64,000 bases of DNA, taken from Sphingomonas sp. 3P27F8 (lineage in GTDB: Bacteria > Pseudomonadota > Alphaproteobacteria > Sphingomonadales > Sphingomonadaceae). Where the stretch lies: assembly GCF_005502745.1 (NCBI RefSeq), contig NZ_SCNL01000004.1, positions 186,001-250,000 on the forward strand, given 5' to 3'. Below are positions 48,938 through 58,484 of this stretch, one piece after another. Position 1 is the first letter of the stretch. Every line of letters begins with the position of its first letter. The position numbers and the translations under genes are program-made. The notes under the pieces are model-generated. The model had not been told where the DNA came from. It searched no databases and saw nothing but the letters and a program-made list of their open reading frames with translations.

Positions 48938-49075
48938 CTCCCGCGCTTTATCGACCCGCCCGCAGCGTCTGGACATAGACACGATCGCCGCCTATCGGCA
49001 CTGCCCGGCGCGCGCCTCTTTCGGGTTTCCGGCTATCGCGCCTTCCCATTCGAGCCCGTAGATATGGAGCTTTCC

Positions 49076-49396
49076 ATGGCGTGGCTTATCCTGGGCGTCG
49101 CGGTGATTACGGAAATCGTGTGGGCGTTAAGCCTGAAGTGGGCGGCCACGCAGGGAACATTGCTCGCCTCTGCCGTTCCGGTGACGCTTAGCTTCGTCAA
49201 CATGGGCCTTCTCGCCCTCGCGATGCGCGGGTTGCCGGCGGGTACCGCCTATGCGGTTTGGACGGGGCTGGGCGCGGTAGGAGTCGTCATTTTCGGTGCG
49301 CTGCTGTTCGGCGAGAAGATCAATCCGGCGCAAATCTGCTTCATCGGGCTGACCATCGTCGGCGTGGTTGGAACCAAGCTGTTCGCGTCGGCATAA
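49076..49396 (+). CDS. sugE: Small multidrug resistance protein, SugE/Gdx type
   Basis: 106 residues from ATG 49076, seven bases after GGAG; an ATG 12 bases earlier overlaps it. Four helices. The essential Glu13 lies in AWLILGVAVITEIVWALSLK, and GLPAGTAYAVWTGLGAVGV is the family's signature loop and helix 3. The sequence sits closer to SugE/Gdx guanidinium exporters than to EmrE. I looked for, and did not see, a guanidine riboswitch in the 175 bases upstream. Confidence 0.88.
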   Translation: MAWLILGVAVITEIVWALSLKWAATQGTLLASAVPVTLSFVNMGLLALAMRGLPAGTAYAVWTGLGAVGVVIFGALLFGEKINPAQICFIGLTIVGVVGTKLFASA

Positions 49397-49678
49397 AGGC
49401 GGACGGCAGCGGGACGGACTGATAAACAGGCGCCCTGCCCGCGATCGTCGTAATTTGTCACACATCGAGCACGCACTGGCCCGTCAGCCGGCACAACAGC
49501 GGCTTCGCCGTGCGCGAATTGCAGGCTCAGGGTCGATGCCGCCAACCGGGCGCGAACTATCGAGGTCGCCGGCGCTGCTCGCGGTATCTGTGATCCGCAA
49601 TGTTAACGGGTGACGATTGCGGTTTTGCGGGGGCCGACCTTAAACAGATCGACACGCTCGTCGCGTAGAACGCCGTCG

Positions 49679-51124
49679 ATGGCGCTGGAACGGCCTTTAC
49701 GCATCGGGCTGACAACCCTTTTCCTTCTGCTTGCCGCTTATGGCATCGCAAGCGCGCCTGCATTGGCCATGCAGCGGGGCACGGGAATCGAAGGGTGTGC
49801 GCTGTTTGGCGCGTGGATCGCGCTCGCGCTGTGGATCATCTCCACGATCTGGCGCCGGCCGCACCGATGGGAATGGCTGGTGTTCGCCGCATGCGCCCTG
49901 GCATTGCGCACCGGCAGTGCTCTGCTCGCGGATGGCCGCGTCTCGCCCGGTGATTCGCACTGGTATCTGGTAATCGCCCGCAATCTGCTGAGCGGCGATG
50001 GGCTCACCATGTTCGAGCCGTTCATGGGAAGCGAGACGCGCGCGTTGTTTCCTCCGGCCTATCCGCTGTTGCTCGCCGGTTGGGGCGCGGTGGCGGGGTT
50101 CTCCACCCTCTCGCTGACAACACTTTCGACGGTGATCGACCTGGCCGCGGCGGGCGCCATCCTGTTGCTCGCCAGCGCGCTTGGGGCGCGACCGGCCGGG
50201 AACGTCGCTGCCTGCCTCTATCTGATCTGGCCCGCGCAGATGCTCGATGCGCCGCTCGCGCAGAAGGAGAGCCTGGCGACGTTGCTTGCGCTGTTGCTGG
50301 CCTATGGCTGGACAACGGCCGATGCAGGGAAGCGACGTCGCGCCATCTTCATCGGCGCGACGACAGCATTGCTGGCGCTGACCCAGCCCGGCGAAACATT
50401 GCTGGGAGGACTGTTCGCGCTCGCCCAGCTGCCTCGCCTCGGGATGCGGCGACTGTTCGCGGTCGGGCTGCCGGCGCTGGGCGTCGCCATGCTCGTGATG
50501 CTCCCTTGGTGGATACGCAATTATCTCTGGTTCCACGCCTTCGTTCCGCTGACCAGCGGGAGCGGATACAGCTTGTGGATCGGCAACAATCCCGCCGCAA
50601 CCGGCAATTGGGAAGAACCGCCGCGCGCGCTGTATGGCCAGCCTGAGCTTGCCTATAGCCGGGCGGCCGGCGCCATCGCCACGACGTGGATCGAAAGCCA
50701 TCCGTTCGATTTCGTCCATGTCACGATCGCGAAGTTCCTGCGCGCCTGCGCGATTTCGGAGGCCGGCATCGTTCGGCTGGCCGCGATGCGCCCGCCGATC
50801 GGCCCACGGATAAGCGCGTTGCTGTTTCCGTCATCCTATGGCGCGCACCTGCTGCTGCTCAGCGCGAGTGCCGCTGCGCTGTGGGTGCGGCGCGATCCGG
50901 CCATGCGCGGGCTGATGCTGATGGTCGCTGCCTGCGTGGCGCAATTGCTGTTGTTCGGCGTCTGGTTCGAATTCGGTGAGCGCCACCGTGCCTTCCTGAC
51001 GCCGTTTCTCCTGCTGGCCATCGCCCACTGGCTGACCAGCATCGGCGCACGCCGATCACGATCTCGCGCCGTGCCCGTGCTCTCGCGCAACATTGGGTTG
51101 GACGCGTCGGGCACGGGCGAGTAG
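49679..51124 (+). CDS. Multi-pass membrane glycosyltransferase (GT39/ArnT-like)
   Basis: 481 residues from ATG 49679; an upstream GTG at 49610 would add 23 residues. About ten membrane helices. The first loop has GDSHWYLVIARNLLSGDGLT, the acidic-loop pattern of PMT/GT-C enzymes, then PPAYPLLLAGWGA. Such enzymes move a sugar from a polyprenyl phosphate donor to lipid or protein on the periplasmic side. Acceptor unknown. The 282 bases upstream of the start hold no recognised element. Confidence 0.75.
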   Translation: MALERPLRIGLTTLFLLLAAYGIASAPALAMQRGTGIEGCALFGAWIALALWIISTIWRRPHRWEWLVFAACALALRTGSALLADGRVSPGDSHWYLVIARNLLSGDGLTMFEPFMGSETRALFPPAYPLLLAGWGAVAGFSTLSLTTLSTVIDLAAAGAILLLASALGARPAGNVAACLYLIWPAQMLDAPLAQKESLATLLALLLAYGWTTADAGKRRRAIFIGATTALLALTQPGETLLGGLFALAQLPRLGMRRLFAVGLPALGVAMLVMLPWWIRNYLWFHAFVPLTSGSGYSLWIGNNPAATGNWEEPPRALYGQPELAYSRAAGAIATTWIESHPFDFVHVTIAKFLRACAISEAGIVRLAAMRPPIGPRISALLFPSSYGAHLLLLSASAAALWVRRDPAMRGLMLMVAACVAQLLLFGVWFEFGERHRAFLTPFLLLAIAHWLTSIGARRSRSRAVPVLSRNIGLDASGTGE

Positions 51125-51156
51125 GCCTGCAGCTAACGCAATTTCGGGGAGCGTCT

Positions 51157-51963
51157 ATGTCGAGTGGCCTCAGCTACGCTCTGGGTGTGCTGATCCTGTT
51201 CGTGGCGACGCCCGCTTTCGCCCAGGATGACCCCCGGTTCTGCCCCACCAGACCAAGTATCGGTGGTTCGAGCTGCACGACAGAACCAGGCCGTGTGCAC
51301 GTCGAACTTTCCGCCCTGGACTGGCAGCGCGACGATCAGGCCGACCAGCGCGAGGATCGCATCGTCACCGCGGATCTGCTTACCCGGGTCGGAATCGGGA
51401 AAGACACCGAGATACAGCTGGGATGGACGGCCTATGGCCAGGACCGAACCCGTGACAAAGCCACCGGCGCGATCGACACGGTGACAGGCACCGGGGACGT
51501 GACCTTTGCCGTCCGCCAGCATCTGGCCGGTGAAAAAGGCAAGGTCTTTTCGGCGGGCGTGCAGCTATTCGTTACAGCACCTACAGGGCGTTATCCGGTC
51601 GGCGCGGGCACCTGGTCCTCCGGCATCATCGTGCCCGTCCAATATGATCTGACCGACAAGGTCGCCATCGCGGTGACTGGCGAAGCCGATGCCGCCGCGA
51701 ACCAATCCGGCGTGGGCCACCATCTGGCGTACAGCGAGATCACCGGGTTGCGCTACAAATTCAGCGACAGCGTGAGCGCCACTGCCGAACTATCGCTGGA
51801 GCGCGATAATGACCCCGGCCAGCACAATACGATTGCTCTGGCGGCATTGTCGGCCGCCTGGCGGCCAACCAAGATCGTGCAACTCGATATCCTTGCGGTT
51901 GCCGGCCTCAACCAGGCAGCCCCCTCGCTACGCCTCGTCACCGGGGGCGCGATCCTTTTTTAG
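51157..51963 (+). CDS. Outer-membrane beta-barrel protein (Phenol_MetA_deg-like)
   Basis: 268 residues. Signal peptide SYALGVLILFVATPAFAQ. The body is built of alternating strands (VHVELSALDWQRDDQ, EIQLGWTAYG, VFSAGVQLFVTAPTGRYPVG), the pattern of the transporter family named after MetA-pathway phenol degradation. It should form a barrel in the outer membrane. Family name is moderate confidence; substrate unknown. 32 bases after the glycosyltransferase gene. Confidence 0.7.
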   Translation: MSSGLSYALGVLILFVATPAFAQDDPRFCPTRPSIGGSSCTTEPGRVHVELSALDWQRDDQADQREDRIVTADLLTRVGIGKDTEIQLGWTAYGQDRTRDKATGAIDTVTGTGDVTFAVRQHLAGEKGKVFSAGVQLFVTAPTGRYPVGAGTWSSGIIVPVQYDLTDKVAIAVTGEADAAANQSGVGHHLAYSEITGLRYKFSDSVSATAELSLERDNDPGQHNTIALAALSAAWRPTKIVQLDILAVAGLNQAAPSLRLVTGGAILF

Positions 51964-52111
51964 CGTCCAGCCTCGTCATGTGCCCGGCAATTCACAGCAG
52001 CTCAGCGTGTGACGGCAAGGATCTGAAGCCTGATTGTCTTGGCCCAGGAGCGACCGGTGACACCATAATTCACCCTGCCGAATCGCCGTGGTTTGTGGCG
52101 ACATCGGGAAA

Positions 52112-52185
52112 TGGAGCGGGTAACGGGAATCGAACCCGTGTATTCAGCTTGGAAGGCTGCTGCACTACCATTGTGCTATACCCGC
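52112..52185 (-). tRNA. tRNA-Gly(UCC)
   Basis: 74 bases on the minus strand including an encoded CCA. GCGGGTA and the 3' arm TACCCGC pair perfectly; the anticodon loop CTTCCAA gives UCC (plus-strand 52151-52153). The T-loop GGTTCGATTC is intact. It lies within the 5' region of the epoxide hydrolase gene on the opposite strand. Confidence 0.95.
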
Positions 52186-52254
52186 ATACCGGGCGTCCGC
52201 CTGCCACAGCAATGCGGCGCCGGTCAACCGGGCGCGCGATATAAGGAGCGGATA

Positions 52255-53391
52255 ATGAGCGAGGCGGTCATCCCATTTCATCTGAACGTCGCCGAGAGCG
52301 AACTGGACGCGCTGCGCGCCCGCCTCGCCGGCACGCGCTGGCCGGAGCGGGAGACGGTGGATGACTGGTCACAGGGCGTTCCGCTCGATCGCGCGCAGGC
52401 GCTCGCTGCGCATTGGCGCGAGCATTATGACTGGCGCGCATGTGAAGCCCGGCTCAATGCGCTGGGACAATATCGCACCAGCATCGACGGCACCGGCATC
52501 CATTTTCTTCATGTCCGTTCGCCGGAGCCAGGCGCCCTGCCGCTCGTGATGACGCACGGCTGGCCAGGATCCGTGATCGAATTCCTCAAGGTGATCGGGC
52601 CGCTCACCGATCCGGCGGCGCATGGCGGCGACCCGCGCGATGCGTTTCATGTCGTGGCGCCATCGCTGCCAGGATATGGCTTTTCGGACCGTCCGGCCGA
52701 TCGCTGGCCGGTCGAGCGAATCGCGGCGGCGTGGATCACGCTGATGAAGCGGCTCGGCTACGATCGTTTCGTGGCGCAGGGCGGCGATTGGGGATCGGCA
52801 GTGTCCTCCGCGATCGGCGCGAGCGGCGACCCCGCGGTGGCTGGCATTCATGTGAACATGGTCGTTGCCCCGCCCGCTCGCGAGGATATCGCCGCCGCGA
52901 CGCCGGAAGAGCAACGCGCGCTTGCGGCGATGCAGCGCTATATGACCGACGGCAACGGCTACGCCCGCCAGCAGGCTACACGCCCGCAGACGCTCGGCTA
53001 CGGCCTTACCGATTCTCCGGTCGGTCAGGCGATGTGGATCTACGAGAAGTTCCGCGAGTGGAGCGATTGCGACGGCGATCCGCTCAACGTGCTGACGATC
53101 GATGAAATCCTCGACAATTTGATGCTTTACTGGCTGCCCGGCACCGCCGCCTCATCAGCACGGCTTTATTGGGAGAGCTTCGATCGCTTCTCCGCCAGCC
53201 GCGTCGAGGTGCCGGTGGCGTGCAGCGTGTTCCCCAAGGAAATCTTCAGCGCGTCCCGCCGCTGGGCCGAGCGGCGCTATCCCCATATCGTCCATTGGGG
53301 CGAGCCAGAATGTGGCGGCCATTTCGCCGCGTTCGAACGGCCGGCGCTGTTCATCGAAGAGGTTCGCGCGGGCTTCCGGCCGATGCGCTGA
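52255..53391 (+). CDS. Epoxide hydrolase (EHN-type)
   Basis: 378 residues from ATG 52255 with AAGGAG upstream; longer frames run into the antisense tRNA. The N-terminal EHN domain is clear (VIPFHLNVAESELDALRARL, RWPERETVDDWSQGV). The alpha/beta hydrolase part has THGWPGSVIEF (oxyanion HGWP), then the nucleophile Asp near residue 178 in AQGGDWGSAV, and GHFAAFERPALF with the catalytic His. It hydrolyses epoxides to diols. Family of microsomal-type enzymes. Confidence 0.92.
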   Translation: MSEAVIPFHLNVAESELDALRARLAGTRWPERETVDDWSQGVPLDRAQALAAHWREHYDWRACEARLNALGQYRTSIDGTGIHFLHVRSPEPGALPLVMTHGWPGSVIEFLKVIGPLTDPAAHGGDPRDAFHVVAPSLPGYGFSDRPADRWPVERIAAAWITLMKRLGYDRFVAQGGDWGSAVSSAIGASGDPAVAGIHVNMVVAPPAREDIAAATPEEQRALAAMQRYMTDGNGYARQQATRPQTLGYGLTDSPVGQAMWIYEKFREWSDCDGDPLNVLTIDEILDNLMLYWLPGTAASSARLYWESFDRFSASRVEVPVACSVFPKEIFSASRRWAERRYPHIVHWGEPECGGHFAAFERPALFIEEVRAGFRPMR

Positions 53392-53447
53392 TCGCGCCCG
53401 CGCACCCTTCACGCGATCCTTACCATTCCCGCGCTAGACGCGGGACG

Positions 53448-54725
53448 ATGCTGCACGATCCCGCGCTTTCCACCACCGGCCGCACCGATCCGCGTCCAGG
53501 CTCGGCAGTGTCCCATGGGGTCGGGTTCGCCGGGCTTGGCGGGCTGATCGCATGGATCGCGCTGTCGCGGCATTTCGGCATGGATGGGCCTTATGCCGCG
53601 CTGGTGAATGTCGCCGCCTGCGCCGTGCCGATGATCCTGTGGTCGTTGCTGGTCGACAAGGTGCATCGCCATCCCTCCACCGGCATCGACTGGTCCTGCC
53701 GCACACCGCTGCGCGACACGCTGGACGTTTCGCTCGTCAAGCTGGCCGGGCTGTGGGTGACATGGGCGGCGATCGCGCTGATCTACGCGACCGGGCGCTT
53801 CTACTGGGATGGCAATTTCCAGTTCTCGATGTGGTGCTTCGAGCGCGCCGCGCCGGTGCTGTTCGCGTTATCCATCCCCTATGTGTTGTGGCTGGACCGG
53901 TATCTGATCGAGCCGCGCGACGGGGCGTGGTCACTCGGCGCCTGGCTGCTCGGGCAGGGCGCGCCCGACCGCGAGGCGATCTACAATCATTTGCGCTCCT
54001 GGGCGGTGAAGGGCTTCTTCCTCGCCTTCATGCTGGCGATCGTGCCGCCGGGATTCGGCGAATTCATTCGCGCGGACGATTCGGCCGTGCTCCACGATCC
54101 GGTGGCGCTGGCGAACTGGCTCATCACCTTCATGTTCGTGGTCGACGTGGCCTTCGCGACGGTCGGCTATCTGCTCACGATGCGGCCGCTCGACGCGCAT
54201 ATCCGAACGGCGAACCCATATGCGGCGGCGTGGATGGCGGCGCTGATGTGCTATCCGCCGTTCATTCTGATGGATGCCGGCGGCCCGCTCGATTACCATC
54301 CGGGCACCGCTGAATGGACATACTGGCTGGCGGGCCACCCGCTGTTGCTGATCCTCATCGGCACGGTGCTGGTGCTGCTCACCGCGATCTACGCCTGGGC
54401 GACCATGGCGTTCGGGATGCGCTTTTCGAACCTGACCCACCGCGGCATCCTGACTCACGGGCCATATGCCTGGTCGCGGCACCCGGCCTATCTCTCCAAG
54501 AACCTGTTCTGGTGGCTGTCGACGATCCCGGTGCTGTCAACCGGCAGCCTGGTGGACGCAACGCGCGCGACATTGCTGCTCGGCGTGGTCAGCGGCGTCT
54601 ATTACTGGCGTGCCAAGACCGAAGAGCGACACCTTTCCGCCGACCCCGCCTATCGCGACTATAGCGAATGGATGGCGCGCAACGGACCCGTCCCGCGCCT
54701 GTTCGCCTGGATAGCAGGTCGTTAG
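53448..54725 (+). CDS. ICMT-like membrane methyltransferase
   Basis: 425 residues, about ten membrane helices. The C-terminal 100 residues match isoprenylcysteine carboxyl methyltransferase-like/PEMT enzymes: ILTHGPYAWSRHPAYLSK (SAM-binding HPxY), then RAKTEERHLSADPAYRDY with the conserved EE. The longer N-terminal half has no family I recognise. Substrate unknown. Convergent with gshA; the two coding ends overlap by four bases. Confidence 0.75.
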   Translation: MLHDPALSTTGRTDPRPGSAVSHGVGFAGLGGLIAWIALSRHFGMDGPYAALVNVAACAVPMILWSLLVDKVHRHPSTGIDWSCRTPLRDTLDVSLVKLAGLWVTWAAIALIYATGRFYWDGNFQFSMWCFERAAPVLFALSIPYVLWLDRYLIEPRDGAWSLGAWLLGQGAPDREAIYNHLRSWAVKGFFLAFMLAIVPPGFGEFIRADDSAVLHDPVALANWLITFMFVVDVAFATVGYLLTMRPLDAHIRTANPYAAAWMAALMCYPPFILMDAGGPLDYHPGTAEWTYWLAGHPLLLILIGTVLVLLTAIYAWATMAFGMRFSNLTHRGILTHGPYAWSRHPAYLSKNLFWWLSTIPVLSTGSLVDATRATLLLGVVSGVYYWRAKTEERHLSADPAYRDYSEWMARNGPVPRLFAWIAGR

Positions 54726-56095
54726 AAACTAGCCTCGCCGTACACGCGGGACACATCCCCATTCCACGCGCCGTGATAGCGCTCCAGCAGCACTTCCGCC
54801 GGCACCTTCCCGCTGCGGACGATCTCGCGCAGCGGATCAAGGAAGCCGGTTTCATTGTCGCCCGAGCGATTCAGCCGTGCCCGCGCCGCGAGACCGGCAT
54901 TGGCGATCTCCAGCACCTCGCCCGCGATATCCTGCAGCGTTCCGCCGCCGTGGATCGGCGCGGCGAGGCCAAGTCTTGGCGCAGCATTGCGAAGTGTCTC
55001 GCGGTCGTCCATCGACCAGTGCTTCACCAGATCCCACGCGGCATCTAGCGCACCCTGATCGTAAAGCAGCCCGACCCAGAATGCCGGCAGCGCGCAGATC
55101 CGGTTCCATGGACCGCCATCCGCGCCGCGCATTTCCAGAAACGTCTTAAGCCGCACCTCGGGAAAGGCCGTGGAGAGATGATCGTTCCAATCCTCCAGCG
55201 TCGGCAGTTCGCCGGGAAGAACCGATAGCTCGCCTTTCAGGAAATCGCGAAAGGAAAGCCCCGCCGCATCGATATAACGACCCTCGCGATAGACGAAGTA
55301 CATCGGCACATCGAGCATGTACTCGGCATAACGCTCGTAGCCGAAGCCATCCTCGAACACGAACGGCAGCATCCCCGTCCGCGCGGGATCGGTATCGGAC
55401 CAGATATGGCTGCGATAGGAAAGATAGCCGTTAGGTTTCCCCTCCATGAACGGCGAGTTCGCGAACAGCGCGGTCGCGAGCGGCTGGAGAGCGAGGCCGA
55501 CGCGGAACTTCTGCACCATGTCGGCTTCGCTGGCGTAATCGAGATTTACCTGGATCGTGCAGGTGCGCAGCATCATGTCCAGCCCCATCGAGCCGACGCG
55601 CGGCATATGGCGGAGCATGATGCCATAGCGCCCCTTCGGCATGATCGGCAGGTTTTCGCGCGTCTTGTCCGGCCACATGCCGAGCCCGAGGAAGCCGATC
55701 CCCAGCTTCTCCCCGGCCGCCTTCACCTGTTCCAGATGACGGCCGGTCTCCGCGCACGTTTCGTGCAGGTTATCGAGCGGCGCGCCGGACAATTCGAACT
55801 GCCCCGCCGGCTCCAGGCTGACGCTGCCATCCGCGCCGGTCAGCGCGATCAGGTTTCCGCCCTCTTCCACCGGCTGCCAGCCATATTGTTCAAGTTCGGT
55901 CAGCAGCGCGCGGATGCCGTGCGGCTCCCCCCATGACGGCGCGTGATGATCGGCGACCGAATAGACGAATTTCTCGTGCTCGGTGCCGATGCGCCAGCGC
56001 TCCTTCGGCTTTTCGCCATGGGCAAAACTGGCGATGAGCTGATCGCGCGACTCGATTGCTGGCGAGTTGCTGTCTGAAACCGTCTTGGTCGTCAT
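54722..56095 (-). CDS. gshA: Glutamate-cysteine ligase (plant/alphaproteobacterial type)
   Basis: 457 residues. First step of glutathione synthesis: ATP-dependent coupling of glutamate and cysteine. The GCS2/GshA type 3 pattern includes WRIGTEHEKFVYS near residue 35, GGNLIALTGADGSVSLEP, and LRTCTIQVNLDYASEADMV. Length is normal for the family. AAGG lies before the ATG. Leftward, followed by the convergent ICMT-like gene. Confidence 0.95.
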   Translation of the reverse strand: MTTKTVSDSNSPAIESRDQLIASFAHGEKPKERWRIGTEHEKFVYSVADHHAPSWGEPHGIRALLTELEQYGWQPVEEGGNLIALTGADGSVSLEPAGQFELSGAPLDNLHETCAETGRHLEQVKAAGEKLGIGFLGLGMWPDKTRENLPIMPKGRYGIMLRHMPRVGSMGLDMMLRTCTIQVNLDYASEADMVQKFRVGLALQPLATALFANSPFMEGKPNGYLSYRSHIWSDTDPARTGMLPFVFEDGFGYERYAEYMLDVPMYFVYREGRYIDAAGLSFRDFLKGELSVLPGELPTLEDWNDHLSTAFPEVRLKTFLEMRGADGGPWNRICALPAFWVGLLYDQGALDAAWDLVKHWSMDDRETLRNAAPRLGLAAPIHGGGTLQDIAGEVLEIANAGLAARARLNRSGDNETGFLDPLREIVRSGKVPAEVLLERYHGAWNGDVSRVYGEASF

Positions 56096-56151
56096 GCGCG
56101 CGCCTTACGCGGGGATGAACGGCTCCGCTAGTGGGCGCGGAACGCTTCGAT

Positions 56152-56889
56152 TCATCCCCAGTCCCCGGCGCTTCCCATCCATATCGACACCGCCGCCGCC
56201 GCCGCCGTATCGGCGCGCAGGATCCGCGGGCCGAGCGAGATCGCCACTGCGCCCGGAGTCGCGCGAATCGCAGCGCGCTCGTCGTCGTCGAAGCCTCCTT
56301 CGGGGCCGATCAGGATCGCTGCGGGACCGGGCTTCATCACCTCACGCGCTGGCGCCCCACCCTGTTCATCGGCGAAATAGAGCGCGCGGTCCGCCGGCCA
56401 GTCGCGGAGAAGCGCGGCGAGCTTCAACGGCTCGGCGACCTCGGGCAATGCGGTGCGGCCGCACTGCTCCGCCGCCTCGATCATGTGCGCGCGCAACCGC
56501 TCCGTATTGGGCTTGTCCACCACGGTGCGCCGCGTGACTACCGGCACGAACCGCGCGACGCCAAGCTCGCACGCCTTTTCCGCCATCCAGTCCACCCGCC
56601 CCTTCTTGAGCGGCGCAGCGAGAAGCCACAGGTCGGGGACCGCCTCGCGCACGGCGAGGCGCTCTCGCACGTCGAGCATGAGATCGCGTCGGCTCACGCT
56701 TTCCACCACGGCGAGCCATTCGCCGGTCGCATCATCGAACAGCCTGACCGGATCGCCTGCCTTCAGCCGCATCACCGAGCCGAGATAATGCGCCGACGGC
56801 CCATCGATCCGCCGCGCGCCGGGAGCGAGCGTATCGGGCACGTAAAGGCGCGGCGTGGAGCGCGGCGGCCAGGCGGGGGTGGCGATCAT
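56152..56889 (-). CDS. rsmE: 16S rRNA m3U1498 methyltransferase
   Basis: 245 residues from an ATG overlapping the stop of the small membrane protein gene (ATGA). SPOUT-class enzyme with an N-terminal PUA-like part (HYLGSVMRLKAGDPVRLFD) and a knot formed by ILIGPEGGFDDDE and LGPRILRADTAAAAAV. It methylates N3 of U1498 in the small-subunit rRNA. Upstream extension is not credible because it runs through the preceding genes. Confidence 0.93.
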   Translation of the reverse strand: MIATPAWPPRSTPRLYVPDTLAPGARRIDGPSAHYLGSVMRLKAGDPVRLFDDATGEWLAVVESVSRRDLMLDVRERLAVREAVPDLWLLAAPLKKGRVDWMAEKACELGVARFVPVVTRRTVVDKPNTERLRAHMIEAAEQCGRTALPEVAEPLKLAALLRDWPADRALYFADEQGGAPAREVMKPGPAAILIGPEGGFDDDERAAIRATPGAVAISLGPRILRADTAAAAAVSIWMGSAGDWG

Positions 56890-57038
56890 TGCTTGCGGCC
56901 TCGGGTCAGTCGTCGCGCAAGCATCAACAGAAGGTAGGCCACAAACGCAATGCCGATCGCCGTCAGCGTAATCACCCCGGCCACGCGCAATATCGCGTAG
57001 AACAAAGCCTCGACGAACCGAGCGACCGCGACCGACAA
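56886..57038 (-). CDS. Small single-pass membrane protein coupled to rsmE
   Basis: 50 residues with TTG at 57036-57038 as likely start, five bases past the DUF2147 stop. A membrane helix (GVITLTAIGIAFVAYLLLML) is followed by a basic tail RRLTRGRKQ. The stop TGA lies inside the rsmE start (ATGA). No ATG is available in frame, which weakens the call. It is an overlooked small gene in the DUF2147-rsmE run, or a translational coupler. Confidence 0.5.
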   Translation of the reverse strand: MSVAVARFVEALFYAILRVAGVITLTAIGIAFVAYLLLMLARRLTRGRKQ

Positions 57039-57043
57039 ATGGA

Positions 57044-57451
57044 TCAGCGGACGCGCTTCCAGCTTTGCGTCTTGCAGCCGAAGCCGGCGAACAGGCAGCC
57101 CTTGCCCACGATCGTGTCTCGATCAACCAGTTCGAGCGTGCCGTCGAACGTCTTGTCGATATCGGGCACGTACACCTGGCCATACCACAGGCCATCTTCC
57201 TCCCGACGGAAATCGTGGAACAGTTCGGTGCCGATCAGCCGATCGGTGCCGCCTTGCGCGGCATCGGCCTTCGCCTTCTCGCTTGCGGCGACAACCCTGC
57301 CGCAAAGCCCGGGGCCGCACGGCGCGATGCGGATGCGCACACTGTCCGAATCGTTGCGCCAGATGCCGGCCAGCGCCGGCCCGCGCTGCGCCGCCGCTGG
57401 CGTGAAAGCCGAAATCAGCGCGGCCATCGCCGCGATCCGCAAGAAAGACAT
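57044..57451 (-). CDS. DUF2147-family secreted protein
   Basis: 135 residues from ATG at 57449-57451, seven bases after AAGGAG. Signal peptide SFLRIAAMAALISAFTPAAA. LAGIWRNDSDSVRIRIAPCG at the start of the mature protein and DKTFDGTLELVDRDTIVG near the end are the DUF2147 pattern, and CLFAGFGCKTQSWKRV closes it. Probable periplasmic beta-barrel-like protein; function unknown. Heads the leftward run with the 50-residue protein and rsmE; divergent from ubiA. Confidence 0.85.
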   Translation of the reverse strand: MSFLRIAAMAALISAFTPAAAQRGPALAGIWRNDSDSVRIRIAPCGPGLCGRVVAASEKAKADAAQGGTDRLIGTELFHDFRREEDGLWYGQVYVPDIDKTFDGTLELVDRDTIVGKGCLFAGFGCKTQSWKRVR

Positions 57452-57560
57452 ACGCTTACTCCTTGTACCGTGCCCACAATCTAGCGTCACGATACTTGAG
57501 ACGACAAACCCTGATGACAGGCTGTGGCGGAAGCATGACGCCGACGATAATAAGCATGAT

Positions 57561-58475
57561 GTGACAGACATTCCCGATATCGTCCCCGACAGCCAGCATC
57601 GCGGCATCGTTGCCGCACTGCCGCCGCGACTGCGGAATTTCGCGCTGCTCGCGCGATTCGACCGGCCGATTGGCTGGTGGCTGCTCTTCTGGCCCGGCGC
57701 ATGGGCAATCGCGCTGGCGGGCGGCGCGATCGAGCGCTGGCCGCTGATCCTGTGGCTGCTGGCGGGCAGCATCGCGATGCGCGGCGCCGGATGCGTCTAT
57801 AACGATATCGTCGATCGCGAGCTGGACGCCAGCGTAGCGCGCACCCGGTCCCGCCCGCTCGCGAGCGGCGCGGTGTCGCTGCGGGCGGCATGGGCATGGC
57901 TCGGGCTGCTCAGCCTGATCGGGCTGGTCGTGTTGCTGCAACTGCGCGTTGATACCGCGATCATCGCCGTTGCCAGCCTCGCGCTGGTGGCCGCCTATCC
58001 GTTCATGAAGAAGATCACCTGGTGGCCTCAGGCATGGCTTGGGCTGGTGTTCTCCTGGGCGGCGCTGGTCGGCTGGAACGAGACATGGGGGTGGCTCGCA
58101 TTGCCAGGCTTGCTGCTTTACGCCGGATCAATCTGCTGGGTCATCGGCTATGACACGATCTATGCGCTGCAGGATCGGGAGGATGATGCGATCGTCGGCA
58201 TCCGATCGTCCGCGCGCGCAATGGGTGCGGCGGTCGTGCCGGGCGTCGGCGGCTTCTATGGCGCGGCGCTGTTCTTGTGGGGCGGCGCGTTCTGGATGGT
58301 TCGCCCCGATCCGCTGGTGTTTGCCGCGCTGGCGCCGATCGCGATCCACCTTTGCTGGCAGGTCGCGACGCTCCGGCCCGACGACAATGACGGCGCGCTC
58401 ACCCGTTTCCGCGCCAACCGCTTCGCCGGGCTGCTCATGTTCCTGGCCTGCATCGTCGTCGGAACGCGGCTATAG
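57561..58475 (+). CDS. ubiA: 4-hydroxybenzoate polyprenyltransferase
   Basis: 304 residues from GTG 57561; no ATG lies in frame nearby. Membrane enzyme that prenylates 4-hydroxybenzoate in ubiquinone synthesis. The two aspartate motifs are NDIVDRELD near residue 81 and YDTIYALQDREDD near 197, each holding the diphosphate-bound Mg2+. About nine helices. RFDRPIGWWLLFWPGAWA is the characteristic opening. Distinct from UbiA homologs for heme O. Confidence 0.95.
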   Translation: MTDIPDIVPDSQHRGIVAALPPRLRNFALLARFDRPIGWWLLFWPGAWAIALAGGAIERWPLILWLLAGSIAMRGAGCVYNDIVDRELDASVARTRSRPLASGAVSLRAAWAWLGLLSLIGLVVLLQLRVDTAIIAVASLALVAAYPFMKKITWWPQAWLGLVFSWAALVGWNETWGWLALPGLLLYAGSICWVIGYDTIYALQDREDDAIVGIRSSARAMGAAVVPGVGGFYGAALFLWGGAFWMVRPDPLVFAALAPIAIHLCWQVATLRPDDNDGALTRFRANRFAGLLMFLACIVVGTRL

Positions 58476-58484
58476 CGCCGCGCG

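Noticed and set aside
48901..49075. Guanidine riboswitch before the SugE/Gdx gene
   Set aside because: I looked for ykkC and mini-ykkC patterns (paired ACGR loops) and did not find them; the only clear structure is the terminator hairpin of the preceding gene.
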